Assembly (NCBI RefSeq): GCF_030295385.1
Contig: NZ_AP027079.1
Location: forward strand, 3,038,001 to 3,102,000
Direction of reading: 5' to 3'
Length of the DNA: 64,000 nt
Source of the DNA: Geothrix oryzae
GTDB lineage: Bacteria; Acidobacteriota; Holophagae; Holophagales; Holophagaceae
Positions 18,889-27,518 of the stretch are shown piece by piece. Positions within the stretch are counted from its first letter, which is position 1, and each line of letters starts with the position of its first letter. The notes below the pieces were generated by a model. The model was not told where the DNA came from and did no database searches. It saw nothing but the letters and a program-made list of their open reading frames with translations. The translations under genes were made by a program, and so were the position numbers.

Positions 18889-19536
18889 TCAGCGCTTCAC
18901 GGTCTCGGCAACCTGGTCGCCCAGATTCACCCAAACCTTGATGCCGATGATCCCGTAGGTCGTATGGGCCTCGGCAAAACCGTAGTCAACGCCCGCGCGG
19001 ATGGTCTGCAGGGGCATCTGGCCGGAGAGGTAGTCCTCGGTCCGGGCGATCTCCGCGCCATTCAGGCGGCCGGCGACCTTGATCTTGAAACCCTTGGCGC
19101 CGAAGCGGATCGCAGCCTCCTCCGCCTTGCGCATGGCGCGGCGGAAGGCGATGCGGCGCTCGAGCTGCTGGGCGACGCCCTCGGCCACGAGCTGGGCATC
19201 CACTTCAGGCTTCTTGATCTCCTGGATGTCCACGGACACGGGACGGTTCAGGCGCTTCTGCAGGTCTTCGCGGAGCTTGTCGATCTCAGCACCCTTGCGG
19301 CCGATGACGATGCCGGGGCGGGCGGTGTAGATGCGAACGGTGACCTTGTCGGCCGCGCGCTCGATGTCGATCTTGGAAACCATCGCGTTGAGGCTGTGCA
19401 GCTGCTTCTTCAGTTCGCGACGGAGCTTGATGTCCTCGTGGAGCAGCGTGGCGTAGTCGCGCTTGGAGAACCACTTGCTGTGCCAGTTCTTCTGGTAGAT
19501 GAGGCGGAACCCGTACGGGTGGACCTTCTGACCCAT
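18889..19536 (-). CDS. rpsC: 30S ribosomal protein S3
   Basis: 215 residues from the ATG at 19536 ([12 protein letters not shown]...). The frame stays open upstream through rplV, but only this start has GGAGG and gives the family N-terminus. KH domain with the GxxG-type loop [17 protein letters not shown], then the C-terminal domain [19 protein letters not shown]. Forms the mRNA entry with S4 and S5. Starts 2 bp after the rplV stop. Confidence 0.97.
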   Translation of the reverse strand: MGQKVHPYGFRLIYQKNWHSKWFSKRDYATLLHEDIKLRRELKKQLHSLNAMVSKIDIERAADKVTVRIYTARPGIVIGRKGAEIDKLREDLQKRLNRPVSVDIQEIKKPEVDAQLVAEGVAQQLERRIAFRRAMRKAEEAAIRFGAKGFKIKVAGRLNGAEIARTEDYLSGQMPLQTIRAGVDYGFAEAHTTYGIIGIKVWVNLGDQVAETVKR

Positions 19537-19538
19537 GA

Positions 19539-19895
19539 CTACTCCTCCCCGGCCGCGGACGCGAGCTGGATGGTGATGTGGCAGGTGCGCTTCTGGACCC
19601 GGTAGGCGCGGCCCATGGGGGCGGGGCGGACGCGCTTCATGCGGAAGCCCTCGTCCACGAAGGCGGTCTTCACCAGAAGCTCGTCCGGGTTGACGGAGGG
19701 ATTCTTGTCGATGGCGTTGGCCACGGCGGAATCGAGGAGCTTGCGGATGGGGGCGGCAGCGTACTTCTTGGCCTGCGCGAGCACCCACTGGGCCTCGCCG
19801 ACATGCTTGCCGCGGATGAGGTCCACCACGAGGCGGGCCTTCTGGGCCGAACCGCGCAGGTGGCGAACGGTGGCGGTGGAAACGATCTCAGCCAT
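19539..19895 (-). CDS. rplV: 50S ribosomal protein L22
   Basis: 118 residues. [20 protein letters not shown] core and the beta-hairpin that lines the exit tunnel, with [20 protein letters not shown] near the C-terminus. Macrolide-resistance changes are known in this loop in other species; it looks wild type here. Two bases after rpsS. Confidence 0.97.
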   Translation of the reverse strand: MAEIVSTATVRHLRGSAQKARLVVDLIRGKHVGEAQWVLAQAKKYAAAPIRKLLDSAVANAIDKNPSVNPDELLVKTAFVDEGFRMKRVRPAPMGRAYRVQKRTCHITIQLASAAGEE

Positions 19896-19897
19896 CG

Positions 19898-20182
19898 CTA
19901 CTTCCCCTTCGCCTTGGAATCGGACTTGCCGGCGTGACCCTTGAAGGTGCGGGTCAGCGAAAATTCGCCGAGCTTGTGTCCGATCATGTTCTCAGTGACA
20001 TACACGGGAATGAACTTGTTGCCGTTGTGCACGGCGAGGGTCAGTCCGATCATCTGCGGGACGACCGTCGACCGGCGGGACCAGGTCTTGATCACGCGCT
20101 TGTCGTTGGCCGCCTGGGCGACTTCCACCTTCTTCTGGAGGTGGGCGTCAATGAACGGGCCTTTTTTCAGGGATCGTGCCAT
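19898..20182 (-). CDS. rpsS: 30S ribosomal protein S19
   Basis: 94 residues from the ATG at 20182 ([19 protein letters not shown]); the open frame upstream runs through rplB and is not used. ITWSRRS-like [20 protein letters not shown] and [19 protein letters not shown] are diagnostic. Head protein that meets the A-site finger of the large subunit. Confidence 0.97.
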   Translation of the reverse strand: MARSLKKGPFIDAHLQKKVEVAQAANDKRVIKTWSRRSTVVPQMIGLTLAVHNGNKFIPVYVTENMIGHKLGEFSLTRTFKGHAGKSDSKAKGK

Positions 20183-20193
20183 TGTCGTGTCTC

Positions 20194-21015
20194 CTAGTTG
20201 ATCCGCTTGACGATGAACTTGTCCGTGCGACGGTTGCCACGGGTCTTGTAGCCACGGGTCGGCTGACCCCAGGGCGTCACGGGGTGACGGCCACCGGAGG
20301 TGCGGCCCTCGCCACCACCGTGCGGGTGGTCGACGGGGTTCATGACCACGCCGCGGACGGTCGGGCGGATGCCCTTCCAGCGGGTGCGGCCGGCCTTGCC
20401 GATCTGGATGTTCTCGTGCTGCAGGTTGCCGACAGTGCCGATGGTCGCGTAGCACTCGAGGTGGATCTTACGGATCTCACCGGAGGGCATGCGAAGCTGG
20501 GCGTAATCGTCTTCCTTGGCCACGAGCTGGGCGAATGTGCCGGCGGCGCGGGCAATCTGGCCGCCCTTGCCGGGCTTCATCTCGATGTTGTGAACGGTGT
20601 TGCCCACGGGGATGTTCCGCAGGGGGAGCGCATTGCCCACCAGGATGTCGGCGTTCTTGCCGGCCACCACGGTGCGGCCCACTTCCAGGCCGTCGGGGGC
20701 CAGGATGTAGCGCTTCTCGCCATCCGCATAGACCAGCAGGGCGATGCGGGCGGTGCGGTTGGGATCGTACTCGATGGTGGCCACCTTGGCGGGCACCTCG
20801 AGCTTGTTGCGCTTGAAGTCGATGATGCGGTACTGGCGCTTGTGGCCACCGCCGATGTGGCGGGTGGTGATCCGGCCGGTGTTGGAACGGCCGCCAGTGC
20901 GGTTCTTCTTGGCAATCAACGAACGCTCAGGCGTGTCCGTGGTGATTTCCTCGAAGCCGAACTTGGACATGCCGCGCTGACCAGGGGTCGTGGGCTTGAG
21001 CTGCTTGATGCTCAT
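20194..21015 (-). CDS. rplB: 50S ribosomal protein L2
   Basis: 273 residues. RNA-binding domain with [20 protein letters not shown] and the C-terminal [20 protein letters not shown] containing the conserved histidine near the peptidyl-transferase centre. Normal length. Separated by 75 bp from rplW, a slightly longer spacer than elsewhere in the cluster. Confidence 0.98.
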   Translation of the reverse strand: MSIKQLKPTTPGQRGMSKFGFEEITTDTPERSLIAKKNRTGGRSNTGRITTRHIGGGHKRQYRIIDFKRNKLEVPAKVATIEYDPNRTARIALLVYADGEKRYILAPDGLEVGRTVVAGKNADILVGNALPLRNIPVGNTVHNIEMKPGKGGQIARAAGTFAQLVAKEDDYAQLRMPSGEIRKIHLECYATIGTVGNLQHENIQIGKAGRTRWKGIRPTVRGVVMNPVDHPHGGGEGRTSGGRHPVTPWGQPTRGYKTRGNRRTDKFIVKRIN

Positions 21016-21090
21016 GGTTGTCCTCTTGCCTCAGGGTTGAAAGGGGCGGGCGATAGTGGGCAAAGCTTTTCCGTCCGCCATGAAGTCGCC

Positions 21091-21366
21091 TTATTCGGAC
21101 GCGGGCGCGCCCTCGACGAGTTCGACATAGGCCTTCTTGCGAGGGCTGGAAGTCCCCACGAAACGGCCCAGACGCTTGGTCCGGCTGGGGATCCGCACGG
21201 TGCGGATGCCCTTCACCTTGGACTGGAGCAGGAGCTCCACGGCTTCCTTGATCTGGTGCTTGGTGGCCCAGGTGGCCACTTCGAACACCTGGATGTTCTT
21301 CTCCCGGAGGATCTGGCCCTTTTCGGTGAGAAGGGGCTTGCGGATCACATCGAAGATCTTGGTCAT
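21091..21366 (-). CDS. rplW: 50S ribosomal protein L23
   Basis: 91 residues. IRKPLLTEKGQILREKNIQVFEV start and the loop GIRTVRIPSRTKRLGRFVG that protrudes into the tunnel. Main docking site for SRP and trigger factor at the tunnel exit. Overlaps rplD by 4 nt (ATGA). Confidence 0.96.
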   Translation of the reverse strand: MTKIFDVIRKPLLTEKGQILREKNIQVFEVATWATKHQIKEAVELLLQSKVKGIRTVRIPSRTKRLGRFVGTSSPRKKAYVELVEGAPASE

Positions 21367-21998
21367 GGCTTCACCACTTCCTGGAGGGCCAGGACGGCTT
21401 CCTTGGAGAAGATCACCTGGTCGTACTTGAGGAGCTCATAGACATTGACGCCCAGGCTCTCGATCGTCTGCAGCTTGGGGTTGTTGCCGGCGGCCATGGA
21501 GAGCTTCTCGCTGGCCTCGGTGCCCACCAGGAGCGCCGAACCGGTCACGCCGAGCTTGCCGAGGGTCTGGATCAGGGACTTGGTCTTGTGGGAGGTCACA
21601 TCCCAGTTCTCGACCACCACGATCTGGCCGCTCGCCAGCTTGGCCGACAGCGCGTTGCGCAGGGCGGCGCGGCGGGCCTTCTTGGGGAAGGCGTAGTCGT
21701 AGGAACGGGGGTGCGGACCGTGGGTGGTGCCGCCGCCCTTCCACAGCGGGCTGCGGATGGAGCCCACGCGGGCGCGGCCGGTGCCCTTCTGCTTCCAGAG
21801 CTTCTTGCCGGAGCCGCTCACTTCCCACTTGTCCTTGGTCTTGGCGGTGCCGGCGCGGCGCTTGGCCAGGAAGTGGCGGACCGCTTCCCAGATCAGGTGC
21901 TGGTTCACATCCTCGAGCTTGAAGACTTCGGCCAACAACTCAACAGTGCCCGCGGGCTTGTTCTCGAGATTGACGACGGGGTGCTGGAACGCTGCCAT
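21363..21998 (-). CDS. rplD: 50S ribosomal protein L4
   Basis: 211 residues from the ATG at 21998 with AGGAGG six bases upstream; an open extension of 28 codons into rplC is not used. The internal loop KKLWKQKGTGRARVGSIRSP reaches the tunnel constriction. In E. coli free L4 represses its own S10 operon; here the leader of rpsJ has a switch-like fold, so similar control is possible but unproven. Confidence 0.97.
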   Translation of the reverse strand: MAAFQHPVVNLENKPAGTVELLAEVFKLEDVNQHLIWEAVRHFLAKRRAGTAKTKDKWEVSGSGKKLWKQKGTGRARVGSIRSPLWKGGGTTHGPHPRSYDYAFPKKARRAALRNALSAKLASGQIVVVENWDVTSHKTKSLIQTLGKLGVTGSALLVGTEASEKLSMAAGNNPKLQTIESLGVNVYELLKYDQVIFSKEAVLALQEVVKP

Positions 21999-21999
21999 C

Positions 22000-22626
22000 C
22001 TAGGCCTCCTGCTTGATGACGATGTACCCACCCTTGGGGCCGGGGACGGCGCCCTTGATGAGCAGCAGGTTGTTCTCGACATCCACCTTCGCGATCTCCA
22101 GGTTGCGCACGGTCACCTGGGCGTCGCCCATGTGGCCGGCCATACGCATCCCCGGGAACACGCGGCTGGGGTAGCTGGACTGGCCGATGGAGCCAGGCGC
22201 GCGGTGGAACATGGAGCCGTGGGTCGCACGGCCGCCGGCGAAGTGGTGCCGCTTGATGACGCCGGCGAAGCCCTTGCCCTTGCTGATGCCGGTGACATTG
22301 ACCTTGGTCTTCGCCTCGAAGGCGCTGGCCAGGACGCTGTCGCCGGGCTTGGCGGCGTCGGAGGCATCGACCTTGATCTCGCGGAGAACGCGGACCGGGG
22401 CGACGCCCAGCTTCTCGCAGTGGCCCTTTTCGGCCTTGGAGGCGCGCTTGCCGCCGTTGGGATCGACGAATCCGATCTGGACGGCCTCGTAGCCATCCTT
22501 CGCGGAAGTCTTGCGCTGCACGACCACGCAGGGGCCGGCCTGGATGACCGTCACGGGGACGATCTGGCCCTGCTCATTGAAGATCTGGGTCATCCCCAGC
22601 TTCTTTCCGATGATTCCTTTGGACAT
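22000..22626 (-). CDS. rplC: 50S ribosomal protein L3
   Basis: 208 residues from the ATG at 22626 ([20 protein letters not shown]). The conserved loop [20 protein letters not shown], with the Gln/His region near the peptidyl-transferase centre, is present, as is [21 protein letters not shown]. One base separates its stop from the rplD start region. Confidence 0.97.
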   Translation of the reverse strand: MSKGIIGKKLGMTQIFNEQGQIVPVTVIQAGPCVVVQRKTSAKDGYEAVQIGFVDPNGGKRASKAEKGHCEKLGVAPVRVLREIKVDASDAAKPGDSVLASAFEAKTKVNVTGISKGKGFAGVIKRHHFAGGRATHGSMFHRAPGSIGQSSYPSRVFPGMRMAGHMGDAQVTVRNLEIAKVDVENNLLLIKGAVPGPKGGYIVIKQEA

Positions 22627-22640
22627 GTTTTCTCCCCCCT

Positions 22641-22967
22641 CTACCGGTTGCCCTGACGGCTGAAGACCTTGATCTCCACGTCGACGCCAGCGGGCAGGTC
22701 CAGGCGCATGAGAGTGTCCACGGTGTTCTGAGTCGGGTTCAGGATGTCGAGCAGCCGCTTGTGCGTGCGGATCTCGAATTGGTCCCGGCTCTTCTTGTCC
22801 ACGTGGGGGGAACGGTTGACGGTGTACTTGTTCGTCCGGGTGGGGAGGGGAATCGGTCCCGCCACCTGGGCGCCCGTGCGCTTGGCGGTGTCCACGATCT
22901 CGCGGGTGCTCTGATCGAGCAGACGGTGGTCGAAGGCACGCAAACGGATGCGGATGTTGTCTTTCAT
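22641..22967 (-). CDS. rpsJ: 30S ribosomal protein S10
   Basis: 108 residues from the ATG at 22967 ([20 protein letters not shown]), slightly longer than the ~103 of most bacteria. [20 protein letters not shown] is the S10 signature. The protein is also the NusB partner in antitermination. It is the first gene of the S10 segment, with a promoter at 23057-23084 and an 80-base structured leader that reaches its Shine-Dalgarno. Confidence 0.97.
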   Translation of the reverse strand: MKDNIRIRLRAFDHRLLDQSTREIVDTAKRTGAQVAGPIPLPTRTNKYTVNRSPHVDKKSRDQFEIRTHKRLLDILNPTQNTVDTLMRLDLPAGVDVEIKVFSRQGNR

Positions 22968-22977
22968 GCTCACTCCA

Positions 22978-23036
22978 TTGGGACGGCGACCGTCCATAGA
23001 CGTGGGGCGCTGACCGCCCATGTAAATCCGTCCCAA
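22978..23036 (-). promoter_or_regulatory. rpsJ leader: two mutually exclusive helices next to the Shine-Dalgarno
   Basis: In the mRNA, segment A (TTGGGACGG, 23036-23028) pairs perfectly with segment C (CCGTCCCAA, 22986-22978). Segment B (GGACGG, 22995-22990) can instead pair with the first six bases of C through a 3-base loop. C ends right beside the Shine-Dalgarno TGGAGTG (22977-22971). A small GGGCG/CGCCC hairpin lies between A and B. This layout fits a translational or transcriptional switch, such as ribosomal-protein autoregulation. Confidence 0.55.
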
Positions 23037-23056
23037 CGACAGGGACAGGGCTGATC

Positions 23057-23084
23057 AGCATAACAAAAGCCGCTGGAAATTCAA
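23057..23084 (-). promoter_or_regulatory. Promoter of the S10 segment (rpsJ)
   Basis: Sigma70-type: -35 TTGAAT (23084-23079), 16-base spacer, -10 TATGCT (23062-23057). Predicted start near 23050, giving a leader of about 80 bases before the rpsJ ATG. Confidence 0.7.
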
Positions 23085-23268
23085 CGGCTATTTGAGAGAA
23101 CGCACGACCTCCCGGGGGAGGAAGCGGTGGATCAAGAGGCCCGGCAACCTTGCGGCTCGAGTGATGGCCTCACCCCGAGAGGGGCTAAAACTGCAAATAA
23201 AGCTAGTTACTATGTCTGGCAGAGTAATGACCAACGAGGACTGGCTTCGCCAGGCCGAGTGGTGGGGG

Positions 23269-23302
23269 TCCGGGGGTGCGTGCGAAGCACGGAACCCCCG
23301 GA
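23269..23302 (-). terminator. Hairpin after fusA, possible factor-dependent terminator
   Basis: Perfect 9-bp outer stem (TCCGGGGGT arms) enclosing a 5-bp inner stem (CGTGC/GCACG, loop GAA), 11 bp after the fusA stop on the minus strand. No U-run follows, so complete termination is doubtful. Confidence 0.5.
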
Positions 23303-23312
23303 GAACACCGAC

Positions 23313-25421
23313 CTACTTGGAACCCTTCACTTTGGCCACGATTTCTTCGGCCACATTCCGGGGTGCTTCTTCGTAGTGCGAGAACTGCATGGTGTAGTTG
23401 CCGCGGCCCTGGGTCATGCCGCGCAGGGTGGTGGAGTAGGCGAACATCTCGGCCAGGGGCACCTTGGCGGTGACGACCTTGACGCCGGCCCGGTCTTCCA
23501 TGTTTTCGATGCGGCCACGGCGGCTGTTCAGGTTGCCGATGACATCGCCCATGTAGTCCTCGGGGACCACGACCTCGACGGCCATGATGGGCTCGAGGAT
23601 CACGGGGGAGGCCTTCTCGCAGCCGTTCTTGAAGCCCATCGAGCCGGCGATCTTAAACGCCATTTCGTTGGAGTCCACATCGTGGTAGCTGCCGTCGTAG
23701 ATGGTGATCTTGATGTCGACGCAGGGGTAGCCCGCGAGGACGCCGGACTGCATGGCCTCCTGGATGCCCTGGTCGATGGGCTTGATGTATTCCTTGGGGA
23801 TCACGCCGCCCTTGATGTCGTTGATGAACTCGTAGCCCTTGCCGGCTTCGTTGGGTTCGACATACATCTTCACGTGGCCGTACTGGCCGCGGCCGCCGGA
23901 CTGACGGACGAACTTGCCCTCGGCATCCACACGCTTCCGGATGGTCTCGCGGTAGGCCACCATGGGCTTGCCCACATTGGCCTCGACCTTGAACTCGCGC
24001 ATCATGCGATCGACGATGATCTCAAGGTGCAGCTCGCCCATGCCGGCGATGATCGTCTGGTTGGTCTCGGGATCGGACTTGACCTTGAAGGTGGGGTCTT
24101 CCTGGGCCAGGCGGCTCAGGGCCACGCCCATCTTCTCCTGGTCGGCCTTGGTCTTGGGCTCGATGGCCACCTGGATCACGGGATCCGGGAAGTCCATGGA
24201 CTCGAGGATCACGGGGTGGTTCTCGTCGCAGATGGTCTGGCCGGTGAGCACTTCCTTGAGTCCCACGGCGGCGGCGATGTCGCCCGTGCGGACCTCTTCG
24301 ATATCCTCACGCTTGTTGGCGTGCATCTGCAGCAGGCGGCCGATGCGCTCGCGGCGGCCCTTGGCGGCGTTGAAGACGCCGGAACCCGCGGCGAGGACGC
24401 CGGAATAGACGCGGATGAAGGCCAGCGAGCCCACGAAGGGATCGGCCATGATCTTGAAGATGAGGGCGGAGAAGGGCTCCTTGTCCTCGGCCTTGCGCTC
24501 GACTTCCTTGCCCTCGGAATCGACGCCCTTGATGGCGGGGATGTCCAGGGGCGAAGGCATGTAGCTCACCACCGCGTCGAGCATGGGCTGCACGCCCTTG
24601 TTCTTGAAGGCGGAGCCGCACATCATCGGCGTGAAGGTCAGGTCGATGCAGCCCTTGCGGATGCCGCTGCGGAGCTCATCCTCGGTCAGCTCCACGCCGC
24701 CGAGGTACTTGTCCATGAGCGAGTCGTCGGTTTCGGCAACCATCTCGACCATCTTCTCGCGCCACTCCTTGGCGGTGTCCACCAGCTCGCTGGGGATCTC
24801 GCCGTAGAGGACCTTGAAGCCCTTGTCGCCCTCGTCGAAGGTCAGGGCCTTCATCAGCACGAGGTCGACCACGCCCTTGAAGTCCTCCTCGGCGCCGATG
24901 GGGATCTGGATCGGCATGGGACGCGCCTTCAGGCGAGTCTTCATCATCTCGACCACGCGGAAGAAATCCGCGCCGGGACGGTCCATCTTGTTCACGAAGG
25001 CCATGCGGGGCACGCCGTACTTGTCGGCCTGGCGCCACACGGTCTCGGACTGGGGCTCGACGCCGCCCACCGCGCAGAATACGGCGCAGGCGCCGTCCAG
25101 CACGCGCAGGGAGCGCTCCACCTCGGCCGTGAAGTCCACGTGGCCGGGGGTGTCGATGATGTTGATGCGGTGCTCCACGCCCTTCAGCTGGCCCGTCTGG
25201 GGGGTCCAGGCGGCCGTGATGGCGGCGGAGGTGATGGTGATGCCCCGCTCCTGCTCCTGCACCATCCAGTCGGTGGTCGCCGCACCCTCATGCACCTCGC
25301 CGATCTTGTGGATCTTGCCGGTGTAGAAGAGGATGCGCTCCGTCGTGGTGGTCTTGCCGGCATCGATGTGCGCCATGATGCCGATGTTCCGGTAGCGCTC
25401 GAGGGGGGTCTGACGGGCCAC
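23313..25421 (-). CDS. fusA: Elongation factor G
   Basis: 702-residue translocation GTPase. G1 [16 protein letters not shown] at about 18-33, switch [11 protein letters not shown]3 DTPGHVDF, G4 NKMDRPG. Domain IV has [16 protein letters not shown], and domain V has [21 protein letters not shown]. The length and motifs indicate the housekeeping EF-G rather than EF-G2. Third gene of the str segment; no tuf follows. A large intercistronic hairpin lies just upstream. Confidence 0.98.
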   Translation of the reverse strand: MARQTPLERYRNIGIMAHIDAGKTTTTERILFYTGKIHKIGEVHEGAATTDWMVQEQERGITITSAAITAAWTPQTGQLKGVEHRINIIDTPGHVDFTAEVERSLRVLDGACAVFCAVGGVEPQSETVWRQADKYGVPRMAFVNKMDRPGADFFRVVEMMKTRLKARPMPIQIPIGAEEDFKGVVDLVLMKALTFDEGDKGFKVLYGEIPSELVDTAKEWREKMVEMVAETDDSLMDKYLGGVELTEDELRSGIRKGCIDLTFTPMMCGSAFKNKGVQPMLDAVVSYMPSPLDIPAIKGVDSEGKEVERKAEDKEPFSALIFKIMADPFVGSLAFIRVYSGVLAAGSGVFNAAKGRRERIGRLLQMHANKREDIEEVRTGDIAAAVGLKEVLTGQTICDENHPVILESMDFPDPVIQVAIEPKTKADQEKMGVALSRLAQEDPTFKVKSDPETNQTIIAGMGELHLEIIVDRMMREFKVEANVGKPMVAYRETIRKRVDAEGKFVRQSGGRGQYGHVKMYVEPNEAGKGYEFINDIKGGVIPKEYIKPIDQGIQEAMQSGVLAGYPCVDIKITIYDGSYHDVDSNEMAFKIAGSMGFKNGCEKASPVILEPIMAVEVVVPEDYMGDVIGNLNSRRGRIENMEDRAGVKVVTAKVPLAEMFAYSTTLRGMTQGRGNYTMQFSHYEEAPRNVAEEIVAKVKGSK

Positions 25422-25481
25422 AGCGGCCTCCTGAAAGGATCAATACGGAATCGGAGTCGGAAGTGCTTCAAAGACCTTCGC

Positions 25482-25512
25482 GGAAGGAGCCGCCGGAGGG
25501 GCGGCTCCTTCC
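25482..25512 (-). other. Intercistronic hairpin between rpsG and fusA
   Basis: Perfect 13-bp stem (GGAAGGAGCCGCC arms) with a 5-base loop, 14 bp after the rpsG stop and 60 bp before the fusA start. No U-run. It could partially terminate, mark a processing site or bind S7. In E. coli the S7 control site lies between rpsL and rpsG, so this location would be different. Confidence 0.55.
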
Positions 25513-25526
25513 GATCGGGCGGACTG

Positions 25527-25997
25527 CTACCAGCGGAAGTGGGCGAAGGCCTTGTTGGCTTCGGCCATCTTGTGGACATCGTCCTTCTTCTTGATCGCGG
25601 CGCCACGGAAGTTCATGGCGTCGAGGATCTCGCCGGCCAGCTTGTCGCGCATGGTGCGCTCGCCGCGGGAGGCGGAGTAGGTCTTCAGCCAGCGCATGGC
25701 CAGGGACTGGCGGCGGTTCTGGGGAACCTCCACGGGCACCTGGTAGGTGGCGCCGCCCACGCGGCGGGACTTGACTTCCACAGAGGGCTTGATGTTGTTC
25801 AGGGCCTTCTGGAAGGCCTCGAGGGCCTCTTCGCCGGACTTCTTGGCGACGATTTCCAGTGCTCCGTAGAGGATGCGCTCGGCGGTGGCCTTCTTGCCGC
25901 GCTCCATGAGGATGTTCACGAACTTGGACACGGTGAGGCTGTTGTAGACGGGATCCGGCAGGATCTCACGCTTGGCGGGGGCGGAACGACGGGCCAT
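25527..25997 (-). CDS. rpsG: 30S ribosomal protein S7
   Basis: 156 residues. [20 protein letters not shown] start, [26 protein letters not shown]-type core and C-terminal [14 protein letters not shown]. Nucleates assembly of the small-subunit head. Starts 12 bp after rpsL. Confidence 0.97.
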   Translation of the reverse strand: MARRSAPAKREILPDPVYNSLTVSKFVNILMERGKKATAERILYGALEIVAKKSGEEALEAFQKALNNIKPSVEVKSRRVGGATYQVPVEVPQNRRQSLAMRWLKTYSASRGERTMRDKLAGEILDAMNFRGAAIKKKDDVHKMAEANKAFAHFRW

Positions 25998-26009
25998 GTT
26001 TTACCTCCC

Positions 26010-26408
26010 CTACTTCTTCTTGGCCGGCGCAGCGCCAGCCTTGGGGCGCTTGGCGCCGTACTTGGAACGGGACTGGTTGCGGCCTGCGACGCCGGTGGCG
26101 TCCAGGGTGCCGCGGACCACGTGATAGCGCACGCCCGGCAGATCCTTCACGCGGCCGCCGCGGATGAGCACGATGCTGTGCTCCTGCAGGTTGTGGCCGA
26201 CGCCCGGGATGTAGGTCGTGCACTCGATGCCGTTGGTGAGGCGCACACGGGCCACCTTGCGGAGGGCCGAGTTCGGCTTCTTCGGCGTGGTGGTGAACAC
26301 GCGGGTGCACACGCCGCGCTTCTGCGGGCAGGCGTCGAGCGCGGGGCTCTTGGTCTTGTTCTGGAAGGTCTTCCGCCCGAGGCGGATCAACTGATTGATG
26401 GTAGGCAC
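26010..26408 (-). CDS. rpsL: 30S ribosomal protein S12
   Basis: 132 residues from a GTG at 26408 ([24 protein letters not shown]). The frame extends 26 codons further upstream, but GGAGG sits five bases before this GTG and the family N-terminus begins here. Decoding-centre loops [15 protein letters not shown] and [13 protein letters not shown] carry the lysines known for streptomycin resistance (wild-type pattern seen). First gene of the str segment. Confidence 0.96.
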   Translation of the reverse strand: MPTINQLIRLGRKTFQNKTKSPALDACPQKRGVCTRVFTTTPKKPNSALRKVARVRLTNGIECTTYIPGVGHNLQEHSIVLIRGGRVKDLPGVRYHVVRGTLDATGVAGRNQSRSKYGAKRPKAGAAPAKKK

Positions 26409-26531
26409 ACCATCCTCCAAGGAAGGCACCGGGTTGTCCGGGCCTGGGCCCGAGAGGTTCACCGGGATGCTGGCTTCGGGGAACATCGGACGGATGAAAT
26501 CTTGCGCCGGCCCACGGGGCCGGAACCATCT

Positions 26532-26559
26532 AGGCTATCGGAACGGCCTGGAAAGTCAA
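26532..26559 (-). promoter_or_regulatory. Promoter of the str segment (rpsL)
   Basis: On the minus strand -35 TTGACT (26559-26554), 16-base spacer, -10 TAGCCT (26537-26532). Predicted start near 26525, leader about 117 bases, beginning with a GC-rich hairpin (CCGGCCC/GGGCCGG around 26507-26523). Confidence 0.65.
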
Positions 26560-26576
26560 CGCATCAACGGAAAAAC

Positions 26577-26599
26577 GAGGCCCGGGTCACCGGGCCCTC
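26577..26599 (-). terminator. Intrinsic terminator of the FmdB-like gene
   Basis: GC-rich stem (GCCCGG/CCGGGC core with flanking pairs and one bulge) followed on the minus strand by CGTTTTTCC. It touches the stop codon of the zinc-ribbon gene and lies just upstream of the rpsL promoter, insulating it. Confidence 0.75.
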
Positions 26600-26879
26600 A
26601 CCCCGCGAGGGGGCATCCGCATCCGCCGGCCGCACAGCCATGGCCGCTCTTGGCTGCCTCGGCCCCGGATGTGGACGAGGGTGCAGACGAGGCGGGTTCG
26701 GAGGCCGCGCCCTTGTACCAGCCGCCGCCGGCGAGGGCGAACGCCGAGACGGACACCTGCCGCTTCATGGCTTCGGCCACCCCGCAGGCGGGGCAGGCAT
26801 GGGCCTCGGGGGCCGACAGGCTTTCGAGCTTCTCCTCGGCCTGGCCGCAAGCTTCACAACGGTATTCGTAGAGGGGCAT
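26598..26879 (-). CDS. FmdB-family zinc-ribbon protein with a cysteine-rich tail
   Basis: 93 residues. N-terminal zinc ribbon MPLYEYRCEACG with C8, C11, C29 and C32, typical of the FmdB/regulatory-protein family, whose role is largely unknown. A low-complexity linker follows (about 40-75), then a second cysteine/histidine cluster GHGCAAGGCGCP, which could bind another metal. Its promoter overlaps that of the divergent rfaE2. AGGAG precedes the ATG by 10 bases. Confidence 0.85.
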   Translation of the reverse strand: MPLYEYRCEACGQAEEKLESLSAPEAHACPACGVAEAMKRQVSVSAFALAGGGWYKGAASEPASSAPSSTSGAEAAKSGHGCAAGGCGCPLAG

Positions 26880-26915
26880 GGCAGACTTCTCCTGGGAATC
26901 ATCCCCGAGCCGATC

Positions 26916-26944
26916 ATTTTATCCTGGTCCTTAGATGCCGTCAC
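26916..26944 (-). promoter_or_regulatory. Promoter of the FmdB-like gene, overlapping the rfaE2 -10
   Basis: Minus strand: -35 GTGACG (26944-26939, inside the rfaE2 coding start), 17-base spacer, -10 TAAAAT (26921-26916). On the plus strand TATCCT (26920-26925) lies 9 bases before the rfaE2 ATG, so the two -10 boxes share bases and the promoters should interfere. Confidence 0.55.
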
Positions 26945-27435
26945 CGATCCCTTTCTTCCAAAGCCCCGAAGCCTTTCTCGCGGCCGTGCCCCGGCCGAGG
27001 GTGCTCTGCTTCACCAATGGCTGCTTCGACCTCATCCATCCCGGCCATGTGCAGTACCTGGCCGATGCCCGCGCCCTGGGCGACTTCCTGGTGGTGGGCC
27101 TGAACAGCGATGCGTCGGTGGCGCGGCTCAAGGGAACCGGCCGCCCCGTGCAGGATGAAGCCGCCCGCGCCGCGGTCCTGCTGGGCCTGCGCAGCGTGGA
27201 CGCCGTGGTGCGGTTCGACGAGGACACGCCGCTGGAGCTCATCCGGGCCCTCCAGCCCGAGGTCCTGGTGAAGGGCGGAGACTATACGCCGGAGACCGTG
27301 GTGGGCCGCGAGATCGTGGAGGGCCGGGGCGGGAAGCTCGTCCTGATCCCCTTCCTGCCCGGGCACAGCACCTCGCGCATCGAGCAGCGGATCCGCAGCG
27401 GGCGCGGCGTCACGCTGGAGCAGCGGCCCGGGTAG
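26935..27435 (+). CDS. rfaE2: D-glycero-beta-D-manno-heptose 1-phosphate adenylyltransferase
   Basis: 166-residue stand-alone nucleotidyltransferase, equivalent to the C-terminal half of HldE. It makes ADP-heptose precursor for the LPS inner core. Motifs: [16 protein letters not shown] (HxGH equivalent), [28 protein letters not shown] and the C-terminal [13 protein letters not shown]. The partner kinase domain (RfaE1) is not in this window. There is no Shine-Dalgarno; a TATCCT box ends 9 bases before the ATG, compatible with a nearly leaderless mRNA. Confidence 0.92.
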   Translation: MPSPIPFFQSPEAFLAAVPRPRVLCFTNGCFDLIHPGHVQYLADARALGDFLVVGLNSDASVARLKGTGRPVQDEAARAAVLLGLRSVDAVVRFDEDTPLELIRALQPEVLVKGGDYTPETVVGREIVEGRGGKLVLIPFLPGHSTSRIEQRIRSGRGVTLEQRPG

Positions 27436-27518
27436 TCCCTTCGGATGACGCCCCGATGACGAATCCTCGCTAGGCTGGGACCGGCCTCGTTCTGGGGCCC
27501 GCATTTGTCGGAGGTTTC

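Larger units (their letters stand above)
22968..23312. other. 345-bp fusA-rpsJ intergenic region (tuf absent)
   Basis: The place where many bacteria keep tuf holds no tuf-like frame or remnant on either strand. On the minus strand it contains, in order: a fusA 3' hairpin (23269-23302), two smaller hairpins (CTGGC/GCCAG near 23240 and CCCC/GGGG near 23176), an AT-richer stretch near 23190-23230, the rpsJ promoter (23057-23084) and the rpsJ leader. Confidence 0.7.

Noticed and set aside
18455-23061. N-terminally extended versions of rpsC, rpsS, rplC, rplD, rpmC and rpsJ
   Set aside because: The extensions read through the upstream gene in another frame; the internal starts have Shine-Dalgarno sequences and the family N-termini.
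23085-23312. Remnant of tuf or a tRNA gene between fusA and rpsJ
   Set aside because: No EF-Tu motif in any frame and no T-arm/acceptor pairing could be found.
8598-27158. Very long plus-strand open frames antisense to the ribosomal superoperon (for example 23127-27158)
   Set aside because: They lie exactly opposite recognised genes, have Gly/Ala/Leu/Val/His/Asp-rich low-complexity translations typical of antisense reading of high-GC genes, and match no family.
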